Shown in pieces: positions 1-9,237 of a stretch of 64,000 nt of DNA; the stretch's first letter is position 1, and every line of letters starts with the position of its first letter. Where the stretch lies: assembly GCF_001421785.1 (NCBI RefSeq), contig NZ_LMLB01000001.1:1199618-1263617 (forward strand). The letters run 5' to 3'. Source of the DNA: Sphingomonas sp. Leaf33. Its GTDB lineage: Bacteria; Pseudomonadota; Alphaproteobacteria; Sphingomonadales; Sphingomonadaceae. The notes beneath the pieces were generated by a model, which was not told the DNA's origin, made no database searches, and saw only the letters and a list, made by a program, of their open reading frames with translations. Both the position numbers and the translations under genes were made by a program.

Positions 1-23
1 AATTCACAAGAGGGGGATGTTCC

Positions 24-536
24 ATGTTCGTTAAGTACGCTTTTGCGGCTGCCGTCGCATTGTCATCGACCGTCGCGCCGGCGGTTGCCGCCGACGCCAA
101 GGCGACGACGCCGATCGCCATCCCGGCACCGCCGGCCGGCATGGGGCAGATCGTCTTCTTCCGGCCCGGTGGCATGGGCATGGCAATGGGGTGTTCCGTC
201 AACGAAAACGGAAAGAAGGTCAGCTCGCTGGGGTCGGGCAAGTATTTCATCATGGTGGCCCCGCCGGGACGTCATGAATTCTCGGTCAAGAGCGAAGCCA
301 AGGACACGCTCGCGCTGGAAGTCGAAGCGGACGAAACGCAGTACGCCGCTTGCAAGATAAAGATGGGGATCATGGCGGGCCGCCCCGATATCCGCCCGGC
401 GACTGAAGCGGAGTTCCGCAAGCACGCAAAGCTGAAAATGGTCGACGCAGACGATATGGGGCCAGGCGAGGGGGCACTTCGCCCCGATCAGGTGGCGTCC
501 GCAGCGACCGCCTCGTCGGTGGCGACGCCGCGATAA
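24..536 (+). CDS. DUF2846-like exported protein
   Basis: Predicted 170-residue exported protein. Residues 1-22 form a signal peptide (hydrophobic stretch ending in AVA-AD). The body, about residues 38-130, resembles DUF2846: it opens with GQIVFFRP, continues with a short 'NGKKVSSLGSGKYF' strand pair, then 'PPGRHEFSV', the usual order in that family. The C-terminal 35 residues are low complexity (Ala/Ser/Thr). A purine-rich ribosome site (AGAGGGGG) precedes the ATG. It lies directly upstream of rplQ, where rpoA would be expected. No function is known for the domain; cell-envelope location is inferred from the signal peptide. Confidence 0.75.
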   Translation: MFVKYAFAAAVALSSTVAPAVAADAKATTPIAIPAPPAGMGQIVFFRPGGMGMAMGCSVNENGKKVSSLGSGKYFIMVAPPGRHEFSVKSEAKDTLALEVEADETQYAACKIKMGIMAGRPDIRPATEAEFRKHAKLKMVDADDMGPGEGALRPDQVASAATASSVATPR

Positions 537-721
537 CACTCGCGTCGGTGAGCCGGCCGTGTCCCTGGGGAGAGACATCGGACATGGTCGGCTCGCTTGA
601 CAGCCGCGGCGAAATCCGCTTGTGGCTGCGGCTCTCTCGATAGAGCTGGTTTTGGCGGTGCCGTTTCATCGCCTGGTCCGGGGTACCTCACACGGCCCCC
701 GAACGAACGAAGGAAAGACCC

Positions 722-1138
722 ATGCGTCATCGCGTTGGCGGCCGTAAGCTGCAGCGTACCTCGGCCCATCGTATTGCGCTGTTCCGCAACATGTCGGCCG
801 CGCTCATCAAGCATGAGCAGATCACCACCACCGTCGCCAAGGCGAAGGAACTGCGTCCCTACGTCGAGAAGCTGATCACGCTGGCGAAGAAGGGTGGTCT
901 TTCGAACCGCCGTCTCGCGCACGCTCGCCTGCTCGACGATGCGCAGCTGGGCAAGCTGTTCGATACGCTGGCGTCGCGCTACGCCGATCGCAACGGCGGC
1001 TATACCCGCATCATCAAGGCCGGCATCCGCGCATCGGACGCGTCGCCGATGGCCATCATCGAGTTCGTCGACCGCGACGTCTCGGCCAAGGGCCAGGATT
1101 CGGGTCCGGTGATGAACGAGGAATTCGAAGAGGCGTGA
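722..1138 (+). CDS. rplQ: 50S ribosomal protein L17
   Basis: Structural protein of the large ribosomal subunit. The 138-residue product begins [19 protein letters not shown], the hallmark start of bacterial L17, and keeps the basic motif [18 protein letters not shown] and a GGYTRI segment near residue 90. Length is normal for alphaproteobacteria, with a short acidic tail. GAAGGAAAGACCC gives a good ribosome site before the ATG. rpoA, which usually lies immediately upstream, is not within the 721 bp available. A small hairpin follows the stop codon and a stronger terminator lies at 1265-1301. Confidence 0.97.
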   Translation: MRHRVGGRKLQRTSAHRIALFRNMSAALIKHEQITTTVAKAKELRPYVEKLITLAKKGGLSNRRLAHARLLDDAQLGKLFDTLASRYADRNGGYTRIIKAGIRASDASPMAIIEFVDRDVSAKGQDSGPVMNEEFEEA

Positions 1139-1155
1139 GCCTAGCGTAGCTAGGC
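1139..1155 (+). terminator. short hairpin after rplQ
   Basis: Perfect 7-bp inverted repeat GCCTAGC/GCTAGGC with a 3-base loop that begins at the rplQ stop codon. It has no T-run, so it is probably an mRNA-end stabiliser or weak terminator and not a strong rho-independent one. Confidence 0.4.
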
Positions 1156-1264
1156 GCCCGAACCCTCTTCGAACGGCCGGCGGTGTTCAGGCACCGTCCG
1201 ACGACGCGGCTTTGCCGCGGCGTTCGTAGAATGGGATCGGCACTTCGCAGTCTAAGCGCTTGAA

Positions 1265-1301
1265 GGGGAGGCTGCACCGGCTACGGTGTCGCCTCCCTTT
1301 T
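1265..1301 (+). terminator. rho-independent terminator
   Basis: A stem GGGAGGC..GCACC pairs with GGTG..GCCTCCC (two internal mismatches, short loop) and is followed by TTTT. It would end transcription from rplQ. It lies just 18 bp before the ATG of the prolyl oligopeptidase gene; a possible GTG start at 1286 for that gene would sit inside this stem, which argues against that start. Confidence 0.7.
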
Positions 1302-1318
1302 CGTATCCGGAGATACCG

Positions 1319-3445
1319 ATGCGTCGCGCGTTCCTCGCCGCCCTGCTTGCCGCTACCTCTCCCGCCATCGCCCAGGATGCCATGCCGAAGCTGACCTATC
1401 CGCAGACCGAACGTGGGCCCACCGTCGACGAACAGTTCGGCGTGAAGGTCGCCGACCCCTATCGCTGGCTGGAAGCCGATGTGCGCAGCGACGACAAGGT
1501 CCGCGCCTGGGTGACCGCCCAGAACGGCGTGACCGACGCGTATCTGGCGACGCTGCCGGGCCGCCAGATCTTCAAGGACCGGATGAAGGCGCTCTACGAT
1601 TACGAGCGCTTTGGCCTGCCGACCAAGAAGGGCGGCAAGTATTTCTATTCGCGCAACACCGGCTTGCAGAACCAGTCGGTCCTTTACGTCCGCGACGGCC
1701 TGAACGGTGCGGGACGCGTGCTGATCGACCCGAACGCCTGGGCCAAGGACGGCGCGACCGCGCTGGGCGGCTACGCAGCGTCGCATGACGGCACGAAGCT
1801 GCTGTATTCGATTCAGGATGGCGGCACCGACTGGCGCACGCTGAAGGTGATGGACGTCGCTACGGCCAAGGACACCGGCGACCAGCTCGAATGGGTACGG
1901 GGCTTGGGCGACTGGATGAAGGACGGTTCGGGCTTCTTCTACACGCGTTATCCCGAACCGCCGGCGGGGCAGAAGTATCAGGCGTTGACGCTCAATTCGA
2001 AGGTCTATTTCCACAAGCTCGGCACGCCGCAGTCGGCCGATCGCCTGGTCTATGAAACGCCGGATATGCCCAAGCGCGGGCATTATGCGGGCGTGACCGA
2101 CGACGGGCGCTATCTGCTGATCTACACCAGCGAGGGCACCGACAATCGCAACGAGCTGTCGGTCGTCGATCTCCAGTCGGCCGACTGGAAACCGCGCAAG
2201 CTCATCGACGGATTGACCAACGAATGGTCGGTCATCGGCAGCACCGGGTCCAAGCTGTACGTGAAGACCAACAAGGACGCGCCGCGCAATCGTGTCGTGA
2301 CGATGGACATCGCCAGCGCCAATCCGCAGCCGGTGCAGCTTATCGCCGAAGACGCGGCCGTGCTCGATGGCGCCAGCATCGTCGGTGGCGTGATGCTGGC
2401 CGACTATATGGTCGATGTGAAGAGCGAAGTCCGCCGCTACGGCCTGGACGGCACGCCGATGGGCAAGGTCGCGCTGCCGGGGATCGGTTCGGCCGGCGGC
2501 TTCGGCGGCGATCCGCAGGATCCGGAGACGTTCTTCGCCTTCACCAGCTTTGCCACGCCATCGACCATCTATCGCTACGACGTGCGGACCAACCAGGCGA
2601 CCGTCTGGGCCGCGCCGAAGGTCGATTTCGATCCGAATGCGTACGAGGTCAAGCAGGTGTTCTACCCGTCGAAGGACGGCACGAAGATCCCGATGTTCAT
2701 CGTCCACAAGAAGGGGCTGAAGGGACCGGCGCCGACGATCCTCTATGGCTACGGCGGTTTCAACGTGTCACTGCTGCCCAGCTTCTCGGCGACGCGCATC
2801 GCGTGGATGGAACAGGGCGGGGTGATCGCCCAGCCGAACCTGCGCGGCGGCGGCGAGTACGGCAAGGCGTGGCACGACGCCGGCCGCTTGCAGAACAAGC
2901 AGAATGTGTTCGACGACATGATTGCCGCGGCCGAATATCTCGACAAGACGGGCATCTCGTCGCCGCAGAAGACGGTCATCCAGGGCGGCTCGAACGGCGG
3001 GCTCCTTGTGGGCGCCGTCATCAACCAGCGTCCCGACCTGTTCGCCGCCGCGCTGCCGGCGGTCGGCGTCATGGACATGACCCGCTTCGACCGCTGGACC
3101 GCAGGGCGCTACTGGGTCGATGACTATGGCTATCCGTCGAAGGAGGCCGATTTCAAGGCGCTCTACAAATACTCGCCGTACCATAATGTCCAATCGGGCA
3201 AGGCATACCCCGCGATCCTGGCGACGACCGCCGACACCGACGACCGCGTGGTCCCCGGCCACACGTTCAAATACACCGCGGCGATCCAGAATGCCGACAT
3301 CGGCCCCAAGCCGCACCTGGTCCGCATCGAAACCCGCGCCGGCCATGGCTCCGGCAAGCCGACGGACAAGATCATCGAGGAAGCCGCCGATTTGTGGGCG
3401 TTCTCGGCGAAGTGGACGGGGATGGACGTCAAGCCGGTTCGATAG
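1319..3445 (+). CDS. prolyl oligopeptidase, S9A family, secreted
   Basis: Serine peptidase cleaving after proline in short peptides, probably periplasmic. The 708-residue product has a signal peptide (MRRAFLAALLAATSPAIAQ), an N-terminal beta-propeller with typical 'ADPYRWLE' and 'SEGTDNRNELSVVD' segments, and a C-terminal alpha/beta hydrolase domain. The triad is visible: Ser558 in GGSNGGLL, Asp641/642 in TDDRVVPGH, His676 in RAGHGSG. Length matches S9A enzymes (about 690-720). The ATG at 1319 was chosen over GTG 1286 because it follows TCCGGAG, begins the signal peptide and lies outside the terminator stem. Confidence 0.95.
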   Translation: MRRAFLAALLAATSPAIAQDAMPKLTYPQTERGPTVDEQFGVKVADPYRWLEADVRSDDKVRAWVTAQNGVTDAYLATLPGRQIFKDRMKALYDYERFGLPTKKGGKYFYSRNTGLQNQSVLYVRDGLNGAGRVLIDPNAWAKDGATALGGYAASHDGTKLLYSIQDGGTDWRTLKVMDVATAKDTGDQLEWVRGLGDWMKDGSGFFYTRYPEPPAGQKYQALTLNSKVYFHKLGTPQSADRLVYETPDMPKRGHYAGVTDDGRYLLIYTSEGTDNRNELSVVDLQSADWKPRKLIDGLTNEWSVIGSTGSKLYVKTNKDAPRNRVVTMDIASANPQPVQLIAEDAAVLDGASIVGGVMLADYMVDVKSEVRRYGLDGTPMGKVALPGIGSAGGFGGDPQDPETFFAFTSFATPSTIYRYDVRTNQATVWAAPKVDFDPNAYEVKQVFYPSKDGTKIPMFIVHKKGLKGPAPTILYGYGGFNVSLLPSFSATRIAWMEQGGVIAQPNLRGGGEYGKAWHDAGRLQNKQNVFDDMIAAAEYLDKTGISSPQKTVIQGGSNGGLLVGAVINQRPDLFAAALPAVGVMDMTRFDRWTAGRYWVDDYGYPSKEADFKALYKYSPYHNVQSGKAYPAILATTADTDDRVVPGHTFKYTAAIQNADIGPKPHLVRIETRAGHGSGKPTDKIIEEAADLWAFSAKWTGMDVKPVR

Positions 3446-3569
3446 GCATTTGGCGACCGTGTGAGGCAGAGCTTTGCGCGGTCGTCAGCCCCCGCCCGAC
3501 GCTGTATGGCCGCGATGGGTTCGCAACTGGAACAATGGAACAATGCCCTGCGCAAGCACTTGAGCGACC

Positions 3570-4430
3570 ATGGGCAGCGCTGGACGACATGACTTCGCGG
3601 CCCGGGTCAGGATCAGCCTGACGTATCTGTGGCGGCACGGCCGCCTGCCGAACCTCGACGATCCGCGCCGGTTCACCGAGTTGGTGCAGGCGCGCAAGCT
3701 CGACGATCGCGACCCGCGCCTGCCGGCCATGGCGGACAAGGTCGCGGTCAAATCGATTGTCGCCGATCGCCTGGGGCCGGAATGGGTCATCCCGACCTTG
3801 TGGTCGGGGACCAAGCTTCCGTCTGCATCGCTGTGGTCCGGGCCGGTCGTGGTCAAATCCCGACACGGGTGCAACCAGTATGCCGTCGTCCGCGATGCCG
3901 CCGTCGACTGGCCTGCCGTCCGGCGATCGAGTGCGCGCTGGATGAAAAAGGCCTATGGCGCTTGGCTCGACGAATGGCTCTACGCGCACATCCCGCGCGG
4001 GCTGTTGGTCGAGCCGTTCATCGGCGCGACCGAGCAGCTGCCGGTCGATTACAAGATTTACGTCTTTGCCGGTGAAGCGCGATATGTGCAGGTCCATCTG
4101 GACCGTGCGACGCGGCATCGCTGGGTGCTGCACGACACCGACTGGAAACCACTTAAGACCGGCGCCGAGCGCATCGAGCGGCCATCGGCACTGGCGGCGA
4201 TGCTGGCGGCAGCCGAGGAACTGGCGCGCGGGTTGGTCTTTGCGCGGGTCGATTTCTATCAATCCGGTGACCGCCCGCTGTTCGGGGAGATCACCTTTTA
4301 CCCAGGATCGGGCCTGGACCCGTTCGACCCGCCGGCGCTGGATCTGGCGATGGGCGACGTCTGGCGGGCTTCCGCGCTCGCGGCGGCGCTGCCCGATGCG
4401 AATCGCCCGATCGGTCTGGCTGCGGCCTGA
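3570..4430 (+). CDS. TupA-like ATP-grasp protein
   Basis: 286-residue member of the ATP-grasp group typified by TupA (teichuronopeptide biosynthesis) and often annotated as a glycosyltransferase-like or polysaccharide-associated ligase. Recognisable pieces are [23 protein letters not shown] near the start, '[14 protein letters not shown]' (ATP-grasp lysine strand, about residue 93), 'LLVEPFIG...[14 protein letters not shown]' in the middle and '[25 protein letters not shown]' near residues 220-245, which supplies the metal-binding acidic residues. Such proteins join amino acids or peptides to carboxylates in exopolysaccharide pathways. Substrate cannot be inferred; no polysaccharide cluster is adjacent. 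It stands between two unrelated genes in the same direction. Confidence 0.8.
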   Translation: MGSAGRHDFAARVRISLTYLWRHGRLPNLDDPRRFTELVQARKLDDRDPRLPAMADKVAVKSIVADRLGPEWVIPTLWSGTKLPSASLWSGPVVVKSRHGCNQYAVVRDAAVDWPAVRRSSARWMKKAYGAWLDEWLYAHIPRGLLVEPFIGATEQLPVDYKIYVFAGEARYVQVHLDRATRHRWVLHDTDWKPLKTGAERIERPSALAAMLAAAEELARGLVFARVDFYQSGDRPLFGEITFYPGSGLDPFDPPALDLAMGDVWRASALAAALPDANRPIGLAAA

Positions 4431-4489
4431 CGATCACTACGCCGAGTAGCCCGCGCTTGCTCCGCGCGCCCGGCCCGCTAGATGGGCAC

Positions 4490-6046
4490 ATGGTCGACCA
4501 TCCCGATTCCATCCTCATCGTCGATTTCGGCAGCCAGGTAACCCAGCTGATCGCGCGCCGCGTGCGTGAAGCCGGGGTCTATTCCGAGATTGCTCCCTTC
4601 ACCTCCGCCGAAGCGGCGTTCGCGCGGATGCAGCCGAAGGGCGTCATCCTGTCGGGCGGCCCGGCCTCGGTCGTCGATGAAGGCTCCCCGCGCATCCCGC
4701 AGGCGATCCTCGACGCGGGGATCCCGCTGCTCGGCATCTGCTACGGCCAGCAGGCGCTCAACGCGCAGCTGGGCGGCCAGGTCGACAAGGGCAACAGCGG
4801 CGAGTTCGGCAAGGCCTATGTCGAGATCAGCGACGGCTGCAGCCTGTTCGACGGCCTGTGGGCGGAGGGCGAAACCCATCAGGTGTGGATGAGCCACGGC
4901 GACAAGGTGACCGAACTCGCCCCCGGCTTCCGCGCGGTCGCGTCCAGCCCCGGCGCGCCGTACGCGATCATCGCCGACGACGCGCGCCGTATATATGCGA
5001 TGCAGTTCCACCCGGAGGTCGTGCACACCCCCGACGGCGGCAAGCTGATCGCCAATTTCGCCCGTCACGTCGTGGGCCTGACCGGCGACTGGACGATGGC
5101 CGAATTCCGCCAGACCAAGATCGCCGAAATCCGCGCGCAGGTCGGCAAGGGCCGGGTGATCTGCGGCCTGTCGGGCGGCGTCGATTCGGCGGTGGCCGCC
5201 GTGCTGATCCACGAAGCGATCGGCGAGCAGCTGACCTGCGTCTTCGTCGACCACGGCCTGATGCGCTCGGGCGAGGCCGACCAGGTCGTCAGCCTGTTTC
5301 GCGGGCACTACAATATCCCGCTGGTCCATGTGGATGCCGCCACGCTGTTCCTGTCGGGCCTGGCCGGCGTCACCGACCCGGAGGCCAAGCGCAAGTTCAT
5401 CGGCAAGACCTTCATCGACGTGTTCGAGGCCGAGGCGAAGAAGATCGGCGGCGCCGAATTCCTGGCGCAGGGCACGCTGTACCCCGACGTGATCGAAAGC
5501 GTCAGCTTCACCGGGGGCCCAAGCGTCACGATCAAGAGCCACCACAATGTCGGCGGCCTGCCCGAACGCATGGACATGAAGCTGGTCGAGCCGTTGCGCG
5601 AGCTGTTCAAGGACGAGGTCCGCGACCTCGGCCGCGAACTGGGCCTGCCCGACGTCTTCGTCGGCCGCCACCCGTTCCCCGGACCCGGCCTGGCCATCCG
5701 CATCCCCGGCGAAGTGACCCGCGAACGCTGCGACATCCTGCGCAAGGCCGACGCGATCTACCTCGAGGAAATCCGCGCCGCGGGCCTGTACGACGCGATC
5801 TGGCAGGCGTTCGCGGTGCTGCTGCCGGTGCGCAGCGTCGGCGTGATGGGCGACGGTCGCACTTACGACAGCGTGCTCGCCCTGCGCGCGGTCACCTCGA
5901 CCGATGGCATGACGGCCGAAGTGTTCGGCTTCCCCGGCGACTTCCTGCCCCGCGTCGCGACCCGGATCGTCAACGAGGTGAAGGGCGTCAATCGCGTGAC
6001 GTACGACTATACGTCGAAGCCGCCTGGGACGATCGAATGGGAGTGA
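4490..6046 (+). CDS. guaA: GMP synthase (glutamine-hydrolysing)
   Basis: Converts XMP to GMP with glutamine and ATP, the last step of guanine nucleotide synthesis; cytosolic. The 518-residue product has an N-terminal class I glutamine amidotransferase ([20 protein letters not shown], nucleophile in GICYGQQ, FHPEV histidine), a PP-loop ATP pyrophosphatase ([12 protein letters not shown]), and the C-terminal dimerisation domain ending in [15 protein letters not shown], the conserved GuaA terminus. The ATG at 4490 fits family starts; an in-frame TTG 33 bases upstream adds no conserved residues. An acetyltransferase frame begins inside its last codons. Confidence 0.98.
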   Translation: MVDHPDSILIVDFGSQVTQLIARRVREAGVYSEIAPFTSAEAAFARMQPKGVILSGGPASVVDEGSPRIPQAILDAGIPLLGICYGQQALNAQLGGQVDKGNSGEFGKAYVEISDGCSLFDGLWAEGETHQVWMSHGDKVTELAPGFRAVASSPGAPYAIIADDARRIYAMQFHPEVVHTPDGGKLIANFARHVVGLTGDWTMAEFRQTKIAEIRAQVGKGRVICGLSGGVDSAVAAVLIHEAIGEQLTCVFVDHGLMRSGEADQVVSLFRGHYNIPLVHVDAATLFLSGLAGVTDPEAKRKFIGKTFIDVFEAEAKKIGGAEFLAQGTLYPDVIESVSFTGGPSVTIKSHHNVGGLPERMDMKLVEPLRELFKDEVRDLGRELGLPDVFVGRHPFPGPGLAIRIPGEVTRERCDILRKADAIYLEEIRAAGLYDAIWQAFAVLLPVRSVGVMGDGRTYDSVLALRAVTSTDGMTAEVFGFPGDFLPRVATRIVNEVKGVNRVTYDYTSKPPGTIEWE

Positions 6047-6597
6047 CCGGGACTCGGGATCGCGCGGGGCGCGAGCCCGGCCCGGGCACTCGGCAGCGAA
6101 CAGCTGCCGCAACGCCTGACTCGAAACCCTCCGGGGGAGGGTTTCGGCAGCGTCACTCGGCGACGACAGCTGCCGCGCCGCAGGTCGAGGCCGCGACGGC
6201 GTATGACCGCGAGGCAGTCGTCGCCCTCTGGCGCACCTGCGATCTCACGCGGCCCTGGAACGACCCCGACCGCGACTTTCTCCAGGCCGTCAGCGGCGCG
6301 ACCTCCGCGGTGCTGGTGGTGCGAGACGGCGAAGGTGTCACCGGATCGGTCATGGTCGGCTTCGATGGCCATCGCGGATGGGTGTATTACGTCGCCGTCC
6401 ACCCCAAAGCCCGCCGCGCCGGCCTCGGCCGCGCTCTGATGGCAGCGGCGGAAGAGTGGCTCATCTCGCGCGAGGCGCCGAAGATACAGCTGATGGTGCG
6501 TGAGGGGAACGAGGCAGCGACGGGTTTCTACGAAGCGCTGGGACTGAAGCGTCAGCCTGTCGTGACATTCGGACGTTTTCTCGGCAGGGTAGTCTGA
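6037..6597 (+). CDS. GNAT family N-acetyltransferase
   Basis: GCN5-type acetyltransferase; substrate unknown. The conserved domain runs from about residue 48 ([26 protein letters not shown]) to the end, with the acetyl-CoA loop in '[17 protein letters not shown]' and the terminal '[10 protein letters not shown]'. The 186-residue length is about 45 residues longer than such proteins usually are. No ATG, GTG or TTG occurs in frame between the GTG at 6043 and the conserved domain, so translation must start at ATG 6037 or GTG 6043, overlapping the end of guaA, and read through the hairpin at 6122-6146 as a low-complexity linker, or else start at a rare codon. Confidence 0.75.
   Translation: MGVTGTRDRAGREPGPGTRQRTAAATPDSKPSGGGFRQRHSATTAAAPQVEAATAYDREAVVALWRTCDLTRPWNDPDRDFLQAVSGATSAVLVVRDGEGVTGSVMVGFDGHRGWVYYVAVHPKARRAGLGRALMAAAEEWLISREAPKIQLMVREGNEAATGFYEALGLKRQPVVTFGRFLGRVV
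6122..6146 (+). terminator. hairpin after guaA, inside the GNAT frame
   Basis: Perfect 11-bp inverted repeat CGAAACCCTCC/GGAGGGTTTCG with a 3-base loop, 75 bp after the guaA stop. It is GC-rich but lacks a T-run. It is flanked by two copies of the CAGCTGCCG motif (near 6100 and 6167), so it may be part of an inserted palindromic repeat and not a dedicated terminator. Confidence 0.45.
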
Positions 6598-6658
6598 GTA
6601 GAAGGTTGTAGTAATTATTGCGTTTGATGCCGTCCATACACACGATAAATGGATTGTC

Positions 6659-7099
6659 ATGTTGCGCACCATCGGTCTCTCTATTGGCCTGCTCCTGCCG
6701 TTTTTTGGCAGTGAGAGTGCGGCATGCTTCATTGCGTCACCATCCAAGCAACCTGCACGGGATGAAGCCGATGACGCGATGCTCGCTTCGGTCCGTCGGC
6801 TTAGTCAGATCTTCGAAGCTCAGATTGTCATGAATAACGTTCCCGGTGTGTGGGAGTTGAAAGTCCGGAGGGTCTTTCTCGGATCGCTGAAGCAAGGTCA
6901 GATTTTGCGAGGCACGTCGAGCCGAGACATCTGTAGTCTCAACATTCCTGAGAAGGGTGACCGTGGTCTGATATTGGCTGGTTGGGGGCAGGAGGGGCTA
7001 GACTTTGGAAATAGCTTCGTGAACGCCGAGGGGATTGCGTCGCTGAAAAGGGTTGGCATTCTGCCGCCAGATTACGGACCGCTTCGGACCAATCGCTAA
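6659..7099 (+). CDS. exported protein of unknown function
   Basis: 146-residue protein not recognised. Residues 1-22 are a likely signal peptide (MLRTIGLSIGLLLPFFGSESAA). The middle part ('WELKVRRVFLGSLKQGQILRG... CSLNIPEKGDRGLILAGW') has the beta-strand pattern of small secreted netrin/TIMP-like domains, where a strand with VFLG is followed by a cysteine and a glycine-rich strand; this resemblance is weak. Base composition is visibly lower in GC than its neighbours and the 60 bp upstream are AT-rich, which suggests recent acquisition. It stands alone between guaA/GNAT and an ArsC-like gene. Confidence 0.6.
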   Translation: MLRTIGLSIGLLLPFFGSESAACFIASPSKQPARDEADDAMLASVRRLSQIFEAQIVMNNVPGVWELKVRRVFLGSLKQGQILRGTSSRDICSLNIPEKGDRGLILAGWGQEGLDFGNSFVNAEGIASLKRVGILPPDYGPLRTNR

Positions 7100-7127
7100 T
7101 CATGCAATACTTTTGAAGTCAGATTTT

Positions 7128-7475
7128 ATGACCCTCACCCTCTTCGGCATCCCCAACTGCGACACCGTGAAGAAGGTCCGCACGTGGCTCGACGCATACG
7201 GCGTCGCCTACACATTCCACGACTACAAGAAACTCGGCGCCGATCGCGACAAACTTGCCGCCTGGGCAGGCGAGGTCGGCTGGGAAAACCTCCTCAACCG
7301 CGCCGGCACGACGTTCCGCAAGCTATCCGACGCCGACCGCGCCGATCTGACCGAGGCCAAGGCGATCGACCTGATGGTCGCGCAGCCGTCGCTCATCAAG
7401 CGGCCGGTGGTTGAGGGGGCGGGTGCGCTGCTCGTCGGGTTCAAGCCGGAGATGTACGCGGCCGCTTTCGGCTGA
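7128..7475 (+). CDS. ArsC/Spx-family reductase-like protein
   Basis: 115-residue thioredoxin-fold protein of the YffB/ArsC/Spx group. It opens with TLFGIPNCDTVKKVRTWLD, where the single cysteine corresponds to the catalytic cysteine of ArsC; the conserved 'HDYKK' follows at residue 30 and 'PSLIKRPVVE' near residue 90, the cis-proline and arginine region of the family. Only one cysteine is present, so a glutathione-dependent mechanism is likely if it is an enzyme. It is not beside ars genes, so arsenate reduction cannot be assumed. The start at ATG 7128 fits the family; upstream in-frame codons overlap the previous gene. Confidence 0.85.
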   Translation: MTLTLFGIPNCDTVKKVRTWLDAYGVAYTFHDYKKLGADRDKLAAWAGEVGWENLLNRAGTTFRKLSDADRADLTEAKAIDLMVAQPSLIKRPVVEGAGALLVGFKPEMYAAAFG

Positions 7476-7542
7476 CCTCGCAGCGGGCTGGATGCGCGTC
7501 GCCCGATCCGATAGCTTGCCGGCACATTCGGGGAGAGATGAG

Positions 7543-7983
7543 ATGAAGGCAATCGGTCGCGCGAAGGCGCCGGCGTGGTTCTGGCTGGTGGCGGTGCTCC
7601 TGGCGCTGTGGGGCGCGATGGGCGTGTTCGCCTGTATCCAGCAATTCCGGCTGGGCGCCGATGCGATGGGACCGGCGGACGACTATTACCGCGCGCTCTA
7701 TGCCGGGCTGCCGGCGTGGTACAACATTGTCTATGCGGTGGCGGTGGGTGCCGGGTTCGTCGGTAGCGTCGCGTTGTTCCTGCGGTCGCGGCTGGCGAAG
7801 CTGCTGTTCATCGTCTCGCTGATCGCGGTAATCGTTCAGTTCGGCTGGCTGTTCGCGACGACCGACATGGTCGCAGTGCGCGGGTTCGCCGTCGCGGCGG
7901 GGTTTCCGATCTTCATCGTGGTGGTCGCGGTGTTTCAGATCTGGCTGGCGGGCTTGGCGATACGGCGGGGGTGGATCGGGTAA
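7543..7983 (+). CDS. four-helix membrane protein
   Basis: 146-residue integral membrane protein with four predicted hydrophobic segments: about residues 12-32, 62-82, 87-108 and 118-140. A short extracytoplasmic or cytoplasmic loop 'ADAMGPADDYYRALYAGLPAW' separates the first two. Similar sphingomonad proteins are sometimes labelled sugar transporters without evidence. GGGGAGAG precedes the ATG at 7543, which decides the start over longer frames that overlap the ArsC-like gene. Function unknown. Confidence 0.75.
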   Translation: MKAIGRAKAPAWFWLVAVLLALWGAMGVFACIQQFRLGADAMGPADDYYRALYAGLPAWYNIVYAVAVGAGFVGSVALFLRSRLAKLLFIVSLIAVIVQFGWLFATTDMVAVRGFAVAAGFPIFIVVVAVFQIWLAGLAIRRGWIG

Positions 7984-7985
7984 CG

Positions 7986-8109
7986 CCAATCCTCCCCTGG
8001 AAGGGGAGGTGGCCGGCGTAGCCGGTCGGAGGGGTGTCGCGCTATCGAGAGGGTGACACCCCTCCGTCAGGCTTGCGGTCTGCCACCTGCCCTTGCAGGG
8101 GAGGATTGG
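7986..8109. repeat. 124-bp palindromic intergenic repeat
   Basis: Ends are inverted: CCAATCCTCCCCT at the left and AGGGGAGGATTGG at the right, and the interior is also self-complementary (GGGGAGGTGGC..GCCACC; GGAGGGGTGTC..GACACCCCTCC) around a CGCTATCGAG centre. The whole folds as a long imperfect hairpin. A half copy occurs at the window end (63906-63960). It fills most of the 321-bp gap between the membrane protein gene and panB; the remaining 8110-8304 shows no gene, only likely promoter sequence. Confidence 0.85.
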
Positions 8110-8304
8110 CTCGGAAACCATTTTCCTACACGGCCGCAATCTGCTTCACCCTGTCGAATGGACCAGACCCATCGCTCGCGCGGTTTCTCACCGGCAAAAG
8201 TGACAAAGGTGACGAAGGCTGACCGATCGACCGCGGCATCGCAACTTTTGGGCGTCGCGCACCCCGCGCTGGACCCGGCCCGGCGCCCGGCGTAGGCCAC
8301 CCCC

Positions 8305-9165
8305 ATGTCCACGACCTTCACGCTCGACACCGCGACCAGCCGCGCCAATCCGACGCCGGCACCGATGAAGCGGCTGACCGTGCCCGCGATCCAGCGGCGC
8401 AAGGGCGGTGAGCCGATCGTGATGCTGACCGCCTACACCGCGCGGATGGCGCAGTTGCTCGACCCGCACTGCGACATGCTGCTGGTCGGCGACAGCCTGG
8501 GGCAGGTGATCTACGGCCTGCCGTCGACGCTGGCGGTGACGCTCGACATGATGTGCGCGCATGGCGCGGCGGTGGTGCGGGGCAGCTATCACGCGGTCGT
8601 CGTCATCGACATGCCGTTCGGCAGCTATGAGGCCTCGCCCGAACAGGCCTTTGCCAGCGCGTCGCGGATCATGGCGGAGACCGGCGCGGCGGCGGTCAAG
8701 CTGGAGGGCGGGGCGGCGATGGCGCCGACCGTCGCGTTCCTGTCGCAGCGCGGGATCCCGGTGTGCGGGCACGTCGGTCTGACGCCGCAGGCGGTCAATG
8801 CGCTGGGCGGCTACGGCGCGCGCGGGCGCAGCGATGCCGAAGCGGCCAAGATCCTGTCGGACGCGAAGGCCGTCGCCGGGGCCGGCGCCTTCGCCCTGGT
8901 GGTCGAAGGCGTGATGGAAAGCCTGGCCAACGACATCGTCGCGGCGGTCGCCTGTCCGGTGATCGGCATCGGCGCGTCGGCCGGATGCGACGGGCAGGTG
9001 CTGGTGACCGAGGACATGCTGGGCCTGTTCGAGCGCACCCCGCGCTTCGTGAAGACGTACGACGACATCGCCGGCCGTATTTCCGCCGCGGTCACGACCT
9101 ATGCCGACGAGGTGCGCGCGCGCAGCTTCCCCGGCGACGCGCAGCTCTATCGTCCCAAGAGCTGA
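8305..9165 (+). CDS. panB: 3-methyl-2-oxobutanoate hydroxymethyltransferase
   Basis: First committed step of pantothenate and CoA synthesis: transfers a hydroxymethyl group from methylene-tetrahydrofolate to 2-oxoisovalerate. The 286-residue TIM-barrel protein shows the family landmarks: [13 protein letters not shown], '[15 protein letters not shown]' (metal-binding Asp), '[12 protein letters not shown]', 'AVKLEGG', '[13 protein letters not shown]', and the terminal '[12 protein letters not shown]'. The first 20 residues are a low-complexity extension common in alphaproteobacterial PanB. The other pantothenate genes are not nearby. Confidence 0.97.
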   Translation: MSTTFTLDTATSRANPTPAPMKRLTVPAIQRRKGGEPIVMLTAYTARMAQLLDPHCDMLLVGDSLGQVIYGLPSTLAVTLDMMCAHGAAVVRGSYHAVVVIDMPFGSYEASPEQAFASASRIMAETGAAAVKLEGGAAMAPTVAFLSQRGIPVCGHVGLTPQAVNALGGYGARGRSDAEAAKILSDAKAVAGAGAFALVVEGVMESLANDIVAAVACPVIGIGASAGCDGQVLVTEDMLGLFERTPRFVKTYDDIAGRISAAVTTYADEVRARSFPGDAQLYRPKS

Positions 9166-9237
9166 TTCGCCGCCGCTTCCGTTTCCCCCGCATCGCGGCT
9201 AAGGCGTCCGCGCTGTTTCCCTTGGAGTGTCCCTGAC

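Noticed and set aside
1286..1318. GTG start for the prolyl oligopeptidase
   Set aside because: It lies inside a terminator stem and would place 11 residues before a perfect signal peptide; ATG 1319 has its own ribosome site.
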